64,000 nt of DNA from CAZWSX01 sp964636985 (GCA_964636985.1 CAZWSX010000003.1:1-64000), one strand, 5' to 3'; counted from the stretch's first letter, positions 25,249-34,612 are shown. Notes: generated by a model from the sequence alone, not told the origin. A program made the numbers and translations.

Positions 25249-26271
25249 GTGTCTGTTTTGGGCGTGTTGGCCGCGATCGGCACGCTCGTCCAATCGGTCG
25301 TCGCGCAAGAACCGCCTGGAGTTGCCGGGCGGTTTGGCACGCACGACTATCGCACGGCGGGGTCGTGCTCGGCGGCCGCCCTATCGCCTGATGGGAAGGT
25401 GGTAGCCGTCGCGGGATGGCAAACCATCACATTGACTGACTTGGCGAACGGCAAGAGGACCGGGCAGTTCGCGGAAGGTGACGTCATCCTGCTGTCTTTT
25501 ATCGAGCAGGGAAAGACGCTTGTTTCCGTCAACGAAAAGGGAATGGTGCGATATTGGTCTCTGGAGAAAGGGAGCGAAACGCGCCAGCCATGGCAAGCGT
25601 TTCTCCCCGAGCACAACGAGGACTCATATTATGCCGTGTTGTCACCAGGCGGTAATCTGCTACTGGCTCTGGACGAGGAGAACGTGAACGTATGGGACCT
25701 GAACAACCAAAAGCGATTGCGGAACTTCAAGACACCCGCGAACAGCGGCCCGTATGCACTCGCTCCCGATGGAAGCGCCCTCGCAACTTTCGGTGAACGT
25801 GGCCTTATGATTTTGGATGCTGCAACCGGCGCGCCCACGGCCACAACCGACAAATTCCAAGGTTACCGGGTTGGCGTCCGTTTTTCGCCCGATGGAAAAA
25901 GGCTCGCCACTTGCGGCGGCTACGACCGATACCGCGTGTGGGATGCGCAGACGCTCGAGGAACAATTCAAGGTCGAGGAACGTCCCGTCCCAGAGGGACG
26001 ACATCAGATGGTGGTGTCGCCCGATGGCAAGGTCCTGGCGACGACGCATCGCGATGGCTTTCTGCGGCTTTGGGACTTAGAGTCGAAGAAGGAGATCTGG
26101 AATGCGAAGCTCGTCCGCGAGGGCTTCTGGGGAACCCTTCAGTCCGTTTTGTTCAGTCCAGATCAGAAGCGAATCATTGGCGTCGAACACACGATCATTC
26201 GCATTTGGGAAACAGCGACCGGTAGGGAATTGACGGCCGACTCCGGACCGCGCGCGCAGTTTGGTCCCTAG
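25249..26271 (+). CDS. Secreted WD40-repeat beta-propeller protein
   Basis: 340 residues from GTG 25249; a signal peptide with AxA-type cleavage (TLVQSVVAQ) follows. WD40 blades are visible as repeated LSPDGKVVA...W, FSPDGKRLATCGG...RVWD, VSPDGKVLATTHRDGFLRLWD and FSPDQKRIIG...IRIWE, about seven blades. Planctomycetes have many such secreted propellers. Partner unknown. Seventeen bases after the CMD-like gene. Confidence 0.85.
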   Translation: MSVLGVLAAIGTLVQSVVAQEPPGVAGRFGTHDYRTAGSCSAAALSPDGKVVAVAGWQTITLTDLANGKRTGQFAEGDVILLSFIEQGKTLVSVNEKGMVRYWSLEKGSETRQPWQAFLPEHNEDSYYAVLSPGGNLLLALDEENVNVWDLNNQKRLRNFKTPANSGPYALAPDGSALATFGERGLMILDAATGAPTATTDKFQGYRVGVRFSPDGKRLATCGGYDRYRVWDAQTLEEQFKVEERPVPEGRHQMVVSPDGKVLATTHRDGFLRLWDLESKKEIWNAKLVREGFWGTLQSVLFSPDQKRIIGVEHTIIRIWETATGRELTADSGPRAQFGP

Positions 26272-26307
26272 CGCCGACGGCAAAACGTGGCCATGGCAGC
26301 ACGATTT

Positions 26308-26356
26308 TGACACTGTCGACAACGAACTTGACATTGACGACAGTGTCACATACGAT
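26308..26356 (+). promoter_or_regulatory. Operator-like inverted repeat with sigma-70-type promoter for the GntR gene
   Basis: Perfect 11-bp inverted repeat, TGACACTGTCG (26308-26318) and CGACAGTGTCA (26338-26348), centred 115 bases upstream of the regulator start. TTGACA at 26329-26334 and TACGAT at 26351-26356 with a 16-base spacer form a good promoter lying between and beside the arms. Autoregulation by the downstream GntR protein is inferred. Confidence 0.6.
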
Positions 26357-26442
26357 CTGGGAGAAGATGAAGACCTGCCAAACAACGCGAAACGGGCGGT
26401 AGGTACTGTCAAGAGAGCAACACCCCACAGCGCTGTCGCCGT

Positions 26443-27336
26443 ATGTCAATCTCCGCGTTTATTAAGCAGGATCTCCTTGCGAACATCCGTTCGGGAGAGA
26501 TTAGTTCTGACCGGCTGACGTTGGATGCTCTTTCCAAACGATATCAGGTGAGCACGAGACCGGTTCGAGCCGCGGTGCGCGAGTTGATTGAAGAGAAGTA
26601 TCTCGAGAAGGCAGATAATGGACGGTTAGTGATTCGCCGCAAACCGAGGGCCCGCGCGGTGTCGCCGCCGCAGGAGCCCGTTGACTGGGGCGCAGTGATT
26701 GCCAACGATCTGGTGCGGCTCAGCCTCGATGGCGTCCCCGTTTTGCTTCGTGAAGAGACAACCGCGGAAAAGTATGGGATCGGCCGCTCCACGGTTCGCG
26801 AAATTTTTATAAGGCTAGCGGGTCGCGGAGTCTTGCGGCACCTGCCGCGTCGTGGCTGGCAATTGAAGCCGTTCCGGCAGGAAGATCTGGACGCTTACAT
26901 CGCCGTTCGCGTCCCGCTGGAAGTAATGGCTCTTGATCTGGCGTGGCCCCGGTTAGTGGACGAAGACCTGCAGGCGATCCATGACCGTAATCTTTTGCCG
27001 AAGGGCCCGAACGATCATCCCATTGTCGATAACTCGTTGCACGCCTACCTGGTCGAGAAGTCGAAGAACCCGTTCATCACCGATTTCTTTGATCGTCACG
27101 GCGCCTATTACGACGTCCTCTTCGACTATGAGAGCTTGGATCGCGACGCGGTCATTCAAGCCGCGCAACAGCATCGCGAAATAATCGAAGCGATGCTTCG
27201 GCGCAACCGACCTGCCGCAGAGCGGGCCTTGGTAAACCATATTCTCACTAACCATCCGCTGGCTAAGCGGCCAAATTCCCAAGCCCTGTTTTCAAAAAGT
27301 GCTAAGGAGACTCGCCGAGATGAAAAATCGCAGTGA
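26443..27336 (+). CDS. GntR-family transcription regulator with two winged-helix domains and an FCD-type effector domain
   Basis: 297 residues. Residues about 1-65 form one GntR-type winged helix (LDALSKRYQVSTRPVRAAVRELIEEKYLEK) and about 85-143 a second (TTAEKYGIGRSTVREIFIRLAGRGVLRHLPRRGW); the FCD-like helical domain follows (LDAYIAVRVPLEVMALDLAW ... HREIIEAMLRRNRPAAERALVNHI) with His residues that could bind metal. Normal FadR-subfamily members have one winged helix and about 230 residues, so the N-terminal duplication is unusual. It probably controls the overlapping Gfo/Idh gene in response to a sugar acid or similar. Confidence 0.85.
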   Translation: MSISAFIKQDLLANIRSGEISSDRLTLDALSKRYQVSTRPVRAAVRELIEEKYLEKADNGRLVIRRKPRARAVSPPQEPVDWGAVIANDLVRLSLDGVPVLLREETTAEKYGIGRSTVREIFIRLAGRGVLRHLPRRGWQLKPFRQEDLDAYIAVRVPLEVMALDLAWPRLVDEDLQAIHDRNLLPKGPNDHPIVDNSLHAYLVEKSKNPFITDFFDRHGAYYDVLFDYESLDRDAVIQAAQQHREIIEAMLRRNRPAAERALVNHILTNHPLAKRPNSQALFSKSAKETRRDEKSQ

Positions 27337-28657
27337 CATGACGAATTCTGGTTCGTCCTCTGGATCGTCGAAATTCGACCAGACGACGCGGCGGACATTC
27401 TTACAAGCGGCCGGCCTGAGCGCGGCAGCTTGTGCGGCGCACGGTACCGCCTACGGCGATGAAAGGCCAAAGATCGTCGACAAATACGGCAACCCCGTTC
27501 AAGGCTTCGTCGACTACATTGTTGCCAGTCCGGCATCGTCAAAGGGCTGGAAACCTGTATCGGATCGAAAGATACGAGTGGGTCTTGTGGGCTACGGCTT
27601 CTGCCAGTTCGGGGCAGCTTTTGGATTCCAGGATCACCCCAACGTCGAAGTGGTGGCGGTAAGCGATCTATTCCCTGATCGGCGGGACGGTCTGGCGAAG
27701 GCCGCTCGCTGTAAGAAGACCTACGACTCACTCGAAGAACTCGTTAAGGACGACACGATCGAGGCCGTGTTTTGCGCCACCGATCCTCCTCACCACGCTC
27801 AACATTGCATGGAAGTGCTTAAACACGGCAAGCATGTTGCGGTGTGCGTGCCTGCGGTGTGGGGTTCTCTCGAGGAAGCCGATCAGCTCTTCGAAGCCGT
27901 GAAGAATGCCCGCGGCCCGCAATACATGATGTTCGAGACGTCTTACTTCGAGCCGGCGCTTTGGCCCATGCGCCAACTTTACAAAGCGGGCTGTTTCGGA
28001 AAACACGTCTACTCGGAAGGGGAGTATTTTCATTATCACGATGGTCAGTCCGCGTACCCATCCTATTTGGGATGGCGAGACGGTCCGCCTCCCTTGTGGT
28101 ATGCGACGCACTCGACTGCCTATTACGTTGGCGTGACGGGTGGGAGTTTCACTCACGTGTCGGCCCAAGGCAGGACCGGCACTTGGCCTTATCTGCAGCC
28201 CGGGGCTAACAGGTTCAATAACACCTTCGCCACGGAAACGGCATTGTTCCGCACGAGTGACGGCGGCGCGAGTCGAATGGCCTGCAGTTTTGACACGGTT
28301 GGCCACGAGGGCGTCAGAGGCCGCTTCCGAGGCGACCTGGGTTCCTTCGCCGGGGATGACGCCGGAATCGGCCTCAACTGGGGAACATTCGATGACAAGG
28401 TCAACGGCAAGGGACAGGGTAAGCCTTTACCAAGCCTGGATTATCCGCCTCTGCCTCCCACGGTTGATCCCGGCGGCCACGCCGGCTCTCACGGGCCACT
28501 CATGAATGAATTCGTCACCGCCATCCTCGAGAACCGTACTCCCATGGTGAACATCGCGGAATCTTTAAACATGACCGTCGCCGGTATTGTGGCTAGTGAA
28601 TCCGCGAAAAAGGACGGGGAACTGCTGAAGGTGCCGCAGTTTAAGATGCCGACGTGA
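27320..28657 (+). CDS. Tat-exported Gfo/Idh/MocA-family oxidoreductase
   Basis: 445 residues from ATG 27320, with AAGGAG 10 bases upstream; overlaps the GntR gene end by 17 bases. Twin-arginine signal TTRRTFLQAAGLS at about 22-34. Rossmann motif GLVGYGFCQFG near 87-97 binds NAD(P). The usual EKP motif after strand 4 reads CVPAV, so the typical catalytic-motif Lys is missing. The C-terminal beta-sheet domain is present. It probably acts on a sugar or polyol in the periplasm, or has a non-redox role; co-expression with the regulator is strongly suggested. Confidence 0.88.
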   Translation: MKNRSDMTNSGSSSGSSKFDQTTRRTFLQAAGLSAAACAAHGTAYGDERPKIVDKYGNPVQGFVDYIVASPASSKGWKPVSDRKIRVGLVGYGFCQFGAAFGFQDHPNVEVVAVSDLFPDRRDGLAKAARCKKTYDSLEELVKDDTIEAVFCATDPPHHAQHCMEVLKHGKHVAVCVPAVWGSLEEADQLFEAVKNARGPQYMMFETSYFEPALWPMRQLYKAGCFGKHVYSEGEYFHYHDGQSAYPSYLGWRDGPPPLWYATHSTAYYVGVTGGSFTHVSAQGRTGTWPYLQPGANRFNNTFATETALFRTSDGGASRMACSFDTVGHEGVRGRFRGDLGSFAGDDAGIGLNWGTFDDKVNGKGQGKPLPSLDYPPLPPTVDPGGHAGSHGPLMNEFVTAILENRTPMVNIAESLNMTVAGIVASESAKKDGELLKVPQFKMPT

Positions 28658-28712
28658 CAACCGCCTTGTAGAAAAACTCAAGCCGACGAAACGCGACGAT
28701 TTGGCCGCGGCA

Positions 28713-28730
28713 GCCGCCCGCGCGGGCGGC
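28713..28730. repeat. Perfect 18-bp palindrome
   Basis: GCCGCCCGC/GCGGGCGGC with no spacer, 56 bases after the Gfo/Idh stop. It has no T-run; could be a binding site or a GC-rich transcription roadblock. Confidence 0.5.
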
Positions 28731-28807
28731 TTCCGCATCGCCGTGGGCCGAGCCACCACGCCGCCGATGGAGATTCTTTGAGAAGTGCCGCCAGTGACAG
28801 GACACCG

Positions 28808-29239
28808 CTAAGGCTTTTTTGGCGGTGGATCCGAGTCGGGCAACTCGTCCTGTCCGATCGGGGGCGGTGCGAACAGTGTTGAGCGGGCAGGCAAAGGGTC
28901 TCCACAGTAGAGACACCTGCGGCGATTCGCGGCGTTGAGGTATCGGCACTTCGTGCACTGATTCGTTGGTTGACGGAAGCGTCCATCAAGCTTGCCGTCT
29001 CGCAGATCGATATCCTGGATCTTCAGGTCGATTTCTTTTTCCGTGACGCTAAATCGGTCGCGCAAAATCTCGGCCAGCGCCATGGTTGCGAGTGACAGAC
29101 GTTCGACCGATTCCTCGAGCGTTTGAATGCGATCTTTGAGGTATCGAGTTTCCGTCTGAGCGTCGAATGCAGCGGACTTGGCGTCCTGGGCATCGGATTG
29201 AGCCTGGTAGATCCGCATTGTCTGCATGAATTCCCACAT
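28808..29239 (-). CDS. Coiled-coil plus zinc-ribbon hypothetical protein
   Basis: 143 residues from ATG 29239 (MWEFMQTMRIYQ); a longer frame from 29377 reads through an A-type repeat and is rejected. Residues about 10-75 are a strongly heptad-like coiled coil (SDAQDAKSAAFDAQTETRYL, LKDRIQTLEESVERLSLATM). A two-CxxC zinc ribbon follows (CTKCRYLNAANRRRCLYCGD) near 103-122, then a Pro-rich tail. Function unknown. Confidence 0.75.
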   Translation of the reverse strand: MWEFMQTMRIYQAQSDAQDAKSAAFDAQTETRYLKDRIQTLEESVERLSLATMALAEILRDRFSVTEKEIDLKIQDIDLRDGKLDGRFRQPTNQCTKCRYLNAANRRRCLYCGDPLPARSTLFAPPPIGQDELPDSDPPPKKP

Positions 29240-29340
29240 GAAATCTCTCCCTGCCTGGATACTGGCGGACTCGAAAGGAGCCTCTTTTATCGTAGCGGCG
29301 CGCACCAAAAGCGGGGCGGAGGTGTGAGTGGATGGCGTTC

Positions 29341-29367
29341 TTTCCGCGTTCTGGCGAACGCGGCTAC
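29341..29367 (+). repeat. Dispersed hairpin, A type
   Basis: TTTCCGCGTTC, loop TGGC, GAACGCGGCTAC; 12 bases before the stop of the next gene. Confidence 0.85.
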
Positions 29368-29378
29368 TTTCTGGCAAG

Positions 29379-29933
<555 letters not shown>

Positions 29934-29974
29934 GATGTGCTCCGGTAATGAGTATTGCTGTTTCTGAGTGCGAC

Positions 29975-30373
29975 CTAGGTGCGCTGGCTTTCTTTTTGCT
30001 GCTGCAATTCTTGCTGGAGGGCCTCGAAATACTCGGGGGAGAAAATGGGGCGGAGCTCGATTTCGCCGTCTTCGGTGAGCGGGCAGCGCTTGGCCCAGGC
30101 GATGGCTTCTTCCATCGATTTCACCTGCCAAATTGAGTAGCCGGCGATAATCTCCTTGGTTTCGGCAAAGGGGCCGTTCGTGACGATGCGGTCCTTTCCC
30201 GAGATGCGAATGCGAACGGCTTTGGAGCTAGGAAGCAATCCTTCGCCGGCGAGCGCGATTCCTGCCTTGACCAGTTCTTCGTTGAATTGGTCCATCGCCG
30301 CCCACTGTTCCTGCGTGGGCATCACGCCTGCTTCCGTATCCTTGGTGGCCTTACCGAACACCATGACTCTCAT
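29975..30373 (-). CDS. YCII-related (DGPF) protein
   Basis: 132 residues. YCII-fold signature: MRVMVFGKATKD start, IVTNGPFAETKEIIAGYSIW near 63-82 and SMEEAIAWAKRCP. Ferredoxin-like fold; in planctomycetes and actinobacteria such proteins travel with DHFR-like, DoxX and SRPBCC genes, sometimes with ECF sigma factors. Forty-one bases upstream of the DHFR-like gene on the same strand, probably one operon. Confidence 0.88.
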   Translation of the reverse strand: MRVMVFGKATKDTEAGVMPTQEQWAAMDQFNEELVKAGIALAGEGLLPSSKAVRIRISGKDRIVTNGPFAETKEIIAGYSIWQVKSMEEAIAWAKRCPLTEDGEIELRPIFSPEYFEALQQELQQQKESQRT

Positions 30374-30629
30374 GTTTTTCCCTCATTTGTGCGTAAGTTG
30401 CGATTCCGACGGGGATTAGTTCAGCAATTAGATTGCGAAGCCATCACTCCAGAGTCGAATGGGCCGGGGCGAAATCGACGCCTCTGGCAGAGATTTTCTC
30501 AAAAAAACGGGGACAATTCATCGGTCGTTTCATTTTTCTGGATCGACTGTCGAATTCCCGGCCGGCTGTTCGACTGCATCGTGAAGGCCGAGCAACGGCG
30601 CATCGCCAACGTGAAACGGGAAACGCACC

Positions 30630-31232
30630 ATGAGAAAGATCAGAATCTTCGAGCACATCTCACTGGACGGCGTGATTGCGCCTGGGGGGAGGAACGAAGA
30701 GAGCGAATACACGCATGGCGGATGGATGGCGCCGTATCGAACCCCTGCCGGGGCAGAGGCGGTCGCCGAAGCACAGGGCCCGCGCTACGATCTGCTGCTT
30801 GGCCGGCGTACGTACGATCTGTGGGCCAGCTACTGGCCGAAGGTCACGACCGGTCCGTTTGCGGAACGAATCAACGCGGCGACGAAGTACGTCGCGACGC
30901 ACAGGCCGGAGAGCCTCGGATGGGGTCCGGCAGAGGCTCTGGGCACGGACGTCATGGCCGGCGTTCGCCGCGTTAAGTCGACGGATGGCCCAGACCTGAT
31001 CGTTTGGGGAAGTTCGACGCTGACATCGGGGCTGCTCGAGCAGGGACTGGTCGACGAGGTGGTGTTGATGGTCTATCCGCTGTTGCTGGGCCGAGGCAAA
31101 CTGTTCTTCTCGGACAGTGCGGACCCGCGCGAACTCGCCCTGGTCAGCACGAAAGCGACACCGTCGGGCATGCTCATCAACACTTACAAGCACGTGGGAT
31201 CGCTTCGAGACCGGACCAAGCAGCCCGGGTGA
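30630..31232 (+). CDS. Dihydrofolate-reductase-like protein, second copy
   Basis: 200 residues. RibD C-terminal fold: IRIFEHISLDGVIAPGG start, YDLLLGRRTYDLWASYWP, YVATH, DLIVWGSSTLTSGLLEQGLVDEVVLMVYPLLLGRGKLFF. It is clearly related in domain to 29379-29933 but not a recent copy. Predicted NADPH-dependent reductase with unknown substrate. A DoxX-like gene follows 82 bases downstream. Confidence 0.88.
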   Translation: MRKIRIFEHISLDGVIAPGGRNEESEYTHGGWMAPYRTPAGAEAVAEAQGPRYDLLLGRRTYDLWASYWPKVTTGPFAERINAATKYVATHRPESLGWGPAEALGTDVMAGVRRVKSTDGPDLIVWGSSTLTSGLLEQGLVDEVVLMVYPLLLGRGKLFFSDSADPRELALVSTKATPSGMLINTYKHVGSLRDRTKQPG

Positions 31233-31314
31233 GTGGATGTCTTAATCTCGCCCGTTCATCAAACACGAATCTGATTCCTTCAACAACATCTGCACATCAG
31301 ATCGGAGCACAAGC

Positions 31315-31725
31315 ATGTCAACCAAAGCACAACGCATCACCGGCTGGGTGCTGACCATACTGGTCGGCCTGTTCCTGATCGTAGTCAGCGGCGTCCCCAA
31401 GTTTTTGGACGTTGGCAAGATACCCGACATGGCCAACATGATGACGAAGTTGCAGATTCCGTTGAATCTGTTGACGACCTTGGGCGTCCTTGAGATAGCG
31501 GTCGCGGTTCTCTATCTGATCCCGCGGACGGCGTTTCTCGGTGCGATTCTGACGACCGGATATCTCGGCGGGGCCTTGTGGACTCATTTGCGAGTCGGCG
31601 ACGTGTGGTTCTTTCCGATCATTATCGGAGTCTTGATGTGGCTGGGGCTGGCTTTGCGGCAACCGGAGATATTCAGGTTGCTGCTTGGGCAAGAGTCCGC
31701 AGCGCCGGTGAAGGATGCCACGTAG
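31315..31725 (+). CDS. DoxX-like inner-membrane protein
   Basis: 136 residues with four hydrophobic helices (about 9-29, 47-68, 72-92 and 98-118). DoxX-like features: SGVPKFLDVGKIPDMANMMTKL near 25-46 and GVLEIAVAVLYLIPRTAFLGAILTTGYLGGALWTH. Probably a small membrane redox or permease subunit. Part of the DHFR/YCII/DoxX cluster. Confidence 0.82.
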   Translation: MSTKAQRITGWVLTILVGLFLIVVSGVPKFLDVGKIPDMANMMTKLQIPLNLLTTLGVLEIAVAVLYLIPRTAFLGAILTTGYLGGALWTHLRVGDVWFFPIIIGVLMWLGLALRQPEIFRLLLGQESAAPVKDAT

Positions 31726-31834
31726 GGGCAACCAGGAGGCCTGCGGTAGTTGTCGGATAGCGAGTGGCTTGGCATAAGCAACTTGCCAAAATCGCCAGGA
31801 GGCCATCTTTGCTTGGACGTTGCGAAACGGTGTA

Positions 31835-32374
31835 CTAGCGTGACTCCGCGGCTACGAACTCCTTTTGAAGAAAATCAAACATGGTGGACACGATCTTGGC
31901 GAAAAGTTCGAGATCTTGTGGTTCAAGGCAGAATCCATGTCCTCGCATAGTGGATACCATGTCGGTAATCTTTTCGAACTTCGCAGCGTTGCCGTCAAAG
32001 TGGGCAATTCGCTGGTCCCTTTGAGCTTTTATGTCACTCATTACACGATTGAATTCCGATTCCTGAATGCCGAGCGTCGTTATCGCGTATTCTTCCATCT
32101 GCTTTCGAAGCAGTTTCAACTCTCGCTGGTTGTTGGCAGCAACAGCACCGCTGTTCCCTGAACTGTAAATCTGCTGAAACAAAACTACGGCTGAAATGCG
32201 CATGCCGTACGCAACCTCGGCCGCAAGCGGAGATGAAAAGGATTTCCCATCAATCTCAATATTCACATATTCCTTCGGCTGCATAGAAAAGTGCCCAGCA
32301 ATGGCCAGGTAGCGGTAAACGTCGCGAAGGACTGCGCTCCAAATCATCAATCGCAATAAGAGTTCCTTGCTCAT
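31835..32374 (-). CDS. Hypothetical helical protein with HEPN-like motif
   Basis: About 179 residues from ATG 32374. All-helical, no signal peptide. Near residue 128 KAQRDQRIAHFDG resembles the R(x)4-6H motif of HEPN/AbiU2-like proteins. The N-terminus (MSKELLLRLMIWSAVLRDVY) is typical of such families. No neighbouring toxin, antitoxin or nuclease. Could be an orphan HEPN or a helical adaptor. Confidence 0.6.
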   Translation of the reverse strand: MSKELLLRLMIWSAVLRDVYRYLAIAGHFSMQPKEYVNIEIDGKSFSSPLAAEVAYGMRISAVVLFQQIYSSGNSGAVAANNQRELKLLRKQMEEYAITTLGIQESEFNRVMSDIKAQRDQRIAHFDGNAAKFEKITDMVSTMRGHGFCLEPQDLELFAKIVSTMFDFLQKEFVAAESR

Positions 32375-32678
32375 CGGCAATCTCCCACCTAAGAGACACA
32401 GCTGTTTGCCAGTAGTTCACGCAATGCCCACCCAAATTGGCAAACAGCCATGCACGGTACGTTGAACCGGACTAACTCGCAAATGCCAGTGGAAGCCTTA
32501 GAGGCGACCCCTGGCGACGCGAATCGAGAAATTGGCCCCTTTACTAATTGTTTGAGAAGTTTCTTTACGCGTCTCGATTCCGTTGCCGCCAGTTCGACCA
32601 TAGAACGAATCGCCGCTCCGGGATCTCGGCTGGAGGCACAGCTGGCGGGTCGGCATCGACTCAAGCGGGAGAATTATC
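32375..32678. other. 304-base gap, nothing recognised
   Basis: Divergent intergenic region between the HEPN-like gene and the DUF1579 gene. GCGGGAGA precedes the latter's ATG as a ribosome binding site. No repeat or promoter is clear. Confidence 0.5.
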
Positions 32679-33197
32679 ATGGCACGATTCCTTCGGGCAC
32701 TGTTGGCAAGCGTTGCACTTTTCAGCCTGGCAGTACCAGCGCGGGCTCAGGAACCGCCGCAGCCGGGCAAAGAACACGACTATTTGAAGCGGCTGGTGGG
32801 AACCTGGGATGCCGAGACGGAGAGTGGCACGGGGACGATGACTTACAAGATGGAGCTGGGTGGGCTATGGCTGGTTGGCGACTTTGAAGGGGAATTTGGT
32901 GGCGCGAAGTTCCAGGGCAAGTTCCTGGATACTTACGACGCGGGGACCAAGAAGTACCGGAGCGTTGGAGTGGACTCGTTCGCCACCGCACCAAGGGTCA
33001 TGGAAGGCGACTTGGACAAGGACAATAAAGTCATGACCATGACAGGAGAAGGCCCCTGGCAACCAGGCACGACGGCCAAGTACAAGGCGATCACTGAGAT
33101 CAAGAACGCCGATACCATGAACTACAGCCTGTACATGGTGGACAAGGAGGGGAAGGAACATCCGTTGGTGAAGATCACGTACAAGCGGAAGAAGTGA
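32679..33197 (+). CDS. Secreted DUF1579-family protein
   Basis: 172 residues. Signal peptide 1-23 ending in ARAQ. DUF1579 pattern: HDYLKRLVGTWDAE start, GGLWLVGDFEGEFGG, YDAGTKKYRSVGVDSF and GPWQPGTTAKYKAITEI. These small beta-barrel secreted proteins are frequent in planctomycetes; role unknown. The DUF1801-like gene follows after 10 bases, probably co-transcribed. Confidence 0.82.
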   Translation: MARFLRALLASVALFSLAVPARAQEPPQPGKEHDYLKRLVGTWDAETESGTGTMTYKMELGGLWLVGDFEGEFGGAKFQGKFLDTYDAGTKKYRSVGVDSFATAPRVMEGDLDKDNKVMTMTGEGPWQPGTTAKYKAITEIKNADTMNYSLYMVDKEGKEHPLVKITYKRKK

Positions 33198-33207
33198 GAC
33201 TGTCGTT

Positions 33208-33720
33208 ATGAGCACGAAGAAAAAAGCTCCTGCCCGCCGTCCTGCCCGGGCTGAAGTCGAAGGCGCCAGCAGCACTCAGTCTGCAACGGCGCGACGTTCG
33301 GCGGAGGCCGAGGTGCGTACGCTGATCGACAAGTTCGCGGCCGAACATCTAGGGCTCGTCGCCGCAACTCGGAAGACGCTACTCAAGTACCTGCCGACCG
33401 CCCATGAGATTGTGTACGAGTATCGCGACTGCTTCGTGATCAGCTATTCGCCAAGCGAGCATGGGTACGAGGGTGTTCTCGCAATCCGCGGCAGCGAAGA
33501 CGGCGTCAAGCTGTACTTCAATCAGGGCAAGGCATTGCCGGACCCGACGAAATTGCTGAAAGGGTCCGCTCAGTCGCGGTGGATCCTTCTGGAAAGCGCG
33601 TCGACGCTCGCTCGCCCGGAGGTTGTGCGGCTGATCGACGAGGCCATCGCTCACAACAAAGTGCCGTTCGCGCGCGATGGCCGCGGGTCGGTGGTTATTC
33701 GTTCGACGTCGGCCAAGTAG
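33208..33720 (+). CDS. DUF1801-family (YdhG-like) protein
   Basis: 170 residues with a basic Lys/Ala/Pro-rich N-terminal tail (about 1-45), then the DUF1801 core: LLKYLPTAHEIVYEYRDCFVISY, the KLYFNQGKALPDPTKLL strand and a C-terminal helix (PEVVRLIDEAIA). Function of the family unknown. Cytoplasmic; ten bases after the DUF1579 gene. Confidence 0.75.
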   Translation: MSTKKKAPARRPARAEVEGASSTQSATARRSAEAEVRTLIDKFAAEHLGLVAATRKTLLKYLPTAHEIVYEYRDCFVISYSPSEHGYEGVLAIRGSEDGVKLYFNQGKALPDPTKLLKGSAQSRWILLESASTLARPEVVRLIDEAIAHNKVPFARDGRGSVVIRSTSAK

Positions 33721-34030
33721 TCGGTGGGGGAGTTTGCCAGAGAGACACGGAGGACGCGGAGAAGAATGGACGAAGGGGAGTCGAAGGAGATGGGGAGCAA
33801 GTTGCTTTTACCCCCCCGCTCCCACTCGCCAATTCCCAGTCGTTTATTTCCCTCTGTCCTCGCAGGGTGTTGTCATCTTTGCAACGGGCGCACCTTCCGC
33901 GTTCTGGTGAACGCGGCTACGTGCGAAGTAGCCGCACTCGCCAAGAGTGCGGGAGGTTGGGTGTGGATACTGGGCGATTCGAGCATCTCCTGTTATGCAG
34001 CGTCGACCTTCCGCGTTCTGGCGAACGCGG
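33721..34030. other. 310-base repeat-rich gap
   Basis: Contains a CACGGAG-type repeat (33736-33765, AGACACGGAGGACGCGGAG), an A-type hairpin (33894-33920), a B-type hairpin (33928-33953) and a second A-type hairpin (34007-34034). No gene is seen. Confidence 0.7.
33894..33953. repeat. Adjacent A-type and inverse B-type hairpins
   Basis: CCGCGTTC-TGGT-GAACGCGGCTAC (33898-33920) and, seven bases later, GTAGCCGCACTCGCCAAGAG with TGCGG (33928-33953) face each other with their CTAC/GTAG ends. Confidence 0.85.
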
Positions 34031-34034
34031 CTAC
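34007..34034 (+). repeat. Dispersed hairpin, A type; supplies a stop codon
   Basis: CCTTCCGCGTTC, loop TGGC, GAACGCGGCTAC. Bases 34031-34033 are the TAG stop of the next gene (minus strand). Confidence 0.85.
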
Positions 34035-34585
34035 TTGTTCTCGTCTTGGGACTCTCGGTAGAACGGCTCGCCGTTCTCGCAACCGAAATGCATCCAGATG
34101 TTGGCTCCCGGATGGAAGATGGTCGTATGAAAGTTGGCGAGATCGTAGGGGGCCGCGAGGAGAAGCGACCAGAAGGCGACGGCGATCTCGGTCTGCATAT
34201 CCGCCGGCGGACCGTGGGGGCTGAACATTAGCCCGCTGCGCCCGTAATAGTCGGTGCAGATGAAAGGGAAGCCAACCGCACTTCCAATGGGGACGGCAAC
34301 GAAGGCGATATCGAGCAAAGACTTCTCGGCTTCGGCCGGTTGAGGAGCGAACTCAAAGACGCAAGGCAAGCGGGCCCGAACCCAGGCCGCGTCGTACTGC
34401 TGCTCGATTGGAAGCATCAGGACGGCCGGGGGCGAGTCGCCAGCGACATCGCGGAGGGCGAAACCGATCGAGAAGCTGCTCCCTTCCAACTCAACCACAG
34501 CGGGGATAAACGTGAACCCGCCATGCGTGGCCGGCTTGCCGAACACATTGTGGAGCTTGGCGAATTGAACGGTCGCGTTGTGCAT
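34031..34585 (-). CDS. Hypothetical protein
   Basis: 184 residues from ATG 34585 (MHNATVQFAKLHNVFG). No recognised domain; alternates hydrophobic strands (FTFIPAVVEL, FSIGFALRDV, LLDIAFVAVPIGSAVGFPFI) with a conserved-looking C-terminal HTTIFHPGANIWMHFGC. No signal peptide. Same strand as the Xre antitoxin gene, 27 bases downstream of it, so possibly co-transcribed. Confidence 0.6.
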   Translation of the reverse strand: MHNATVQFAKLHNVFGKPATHGGFTFIPAVVELEGSSFSIGFALRDVAGDSPPAVLMLPIEQQYDAAWVRARLPCVFEFAPQPAEAEKSLLDIAFVAVPIGSAVGFPFICTDYYGRSGLMFSPHGPPADMQTEIAVAFWSLLLAAPYDLANFHTTIFHPGANIWMHFGCENGEPFYRESQDENK

Positions 34586-34612
34586 GGTTTGTGCGGGTGG
34601 GGATAAGAGCAA

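Noticed and set aside
28808..29377. The 189-codon version of the zinc-ribbon gene starting at 29377
   Set aside because: Its first 46 codons translate an A-type hairpin and flanking noncoding DNA; ATG 29239 begins the coiled coil.
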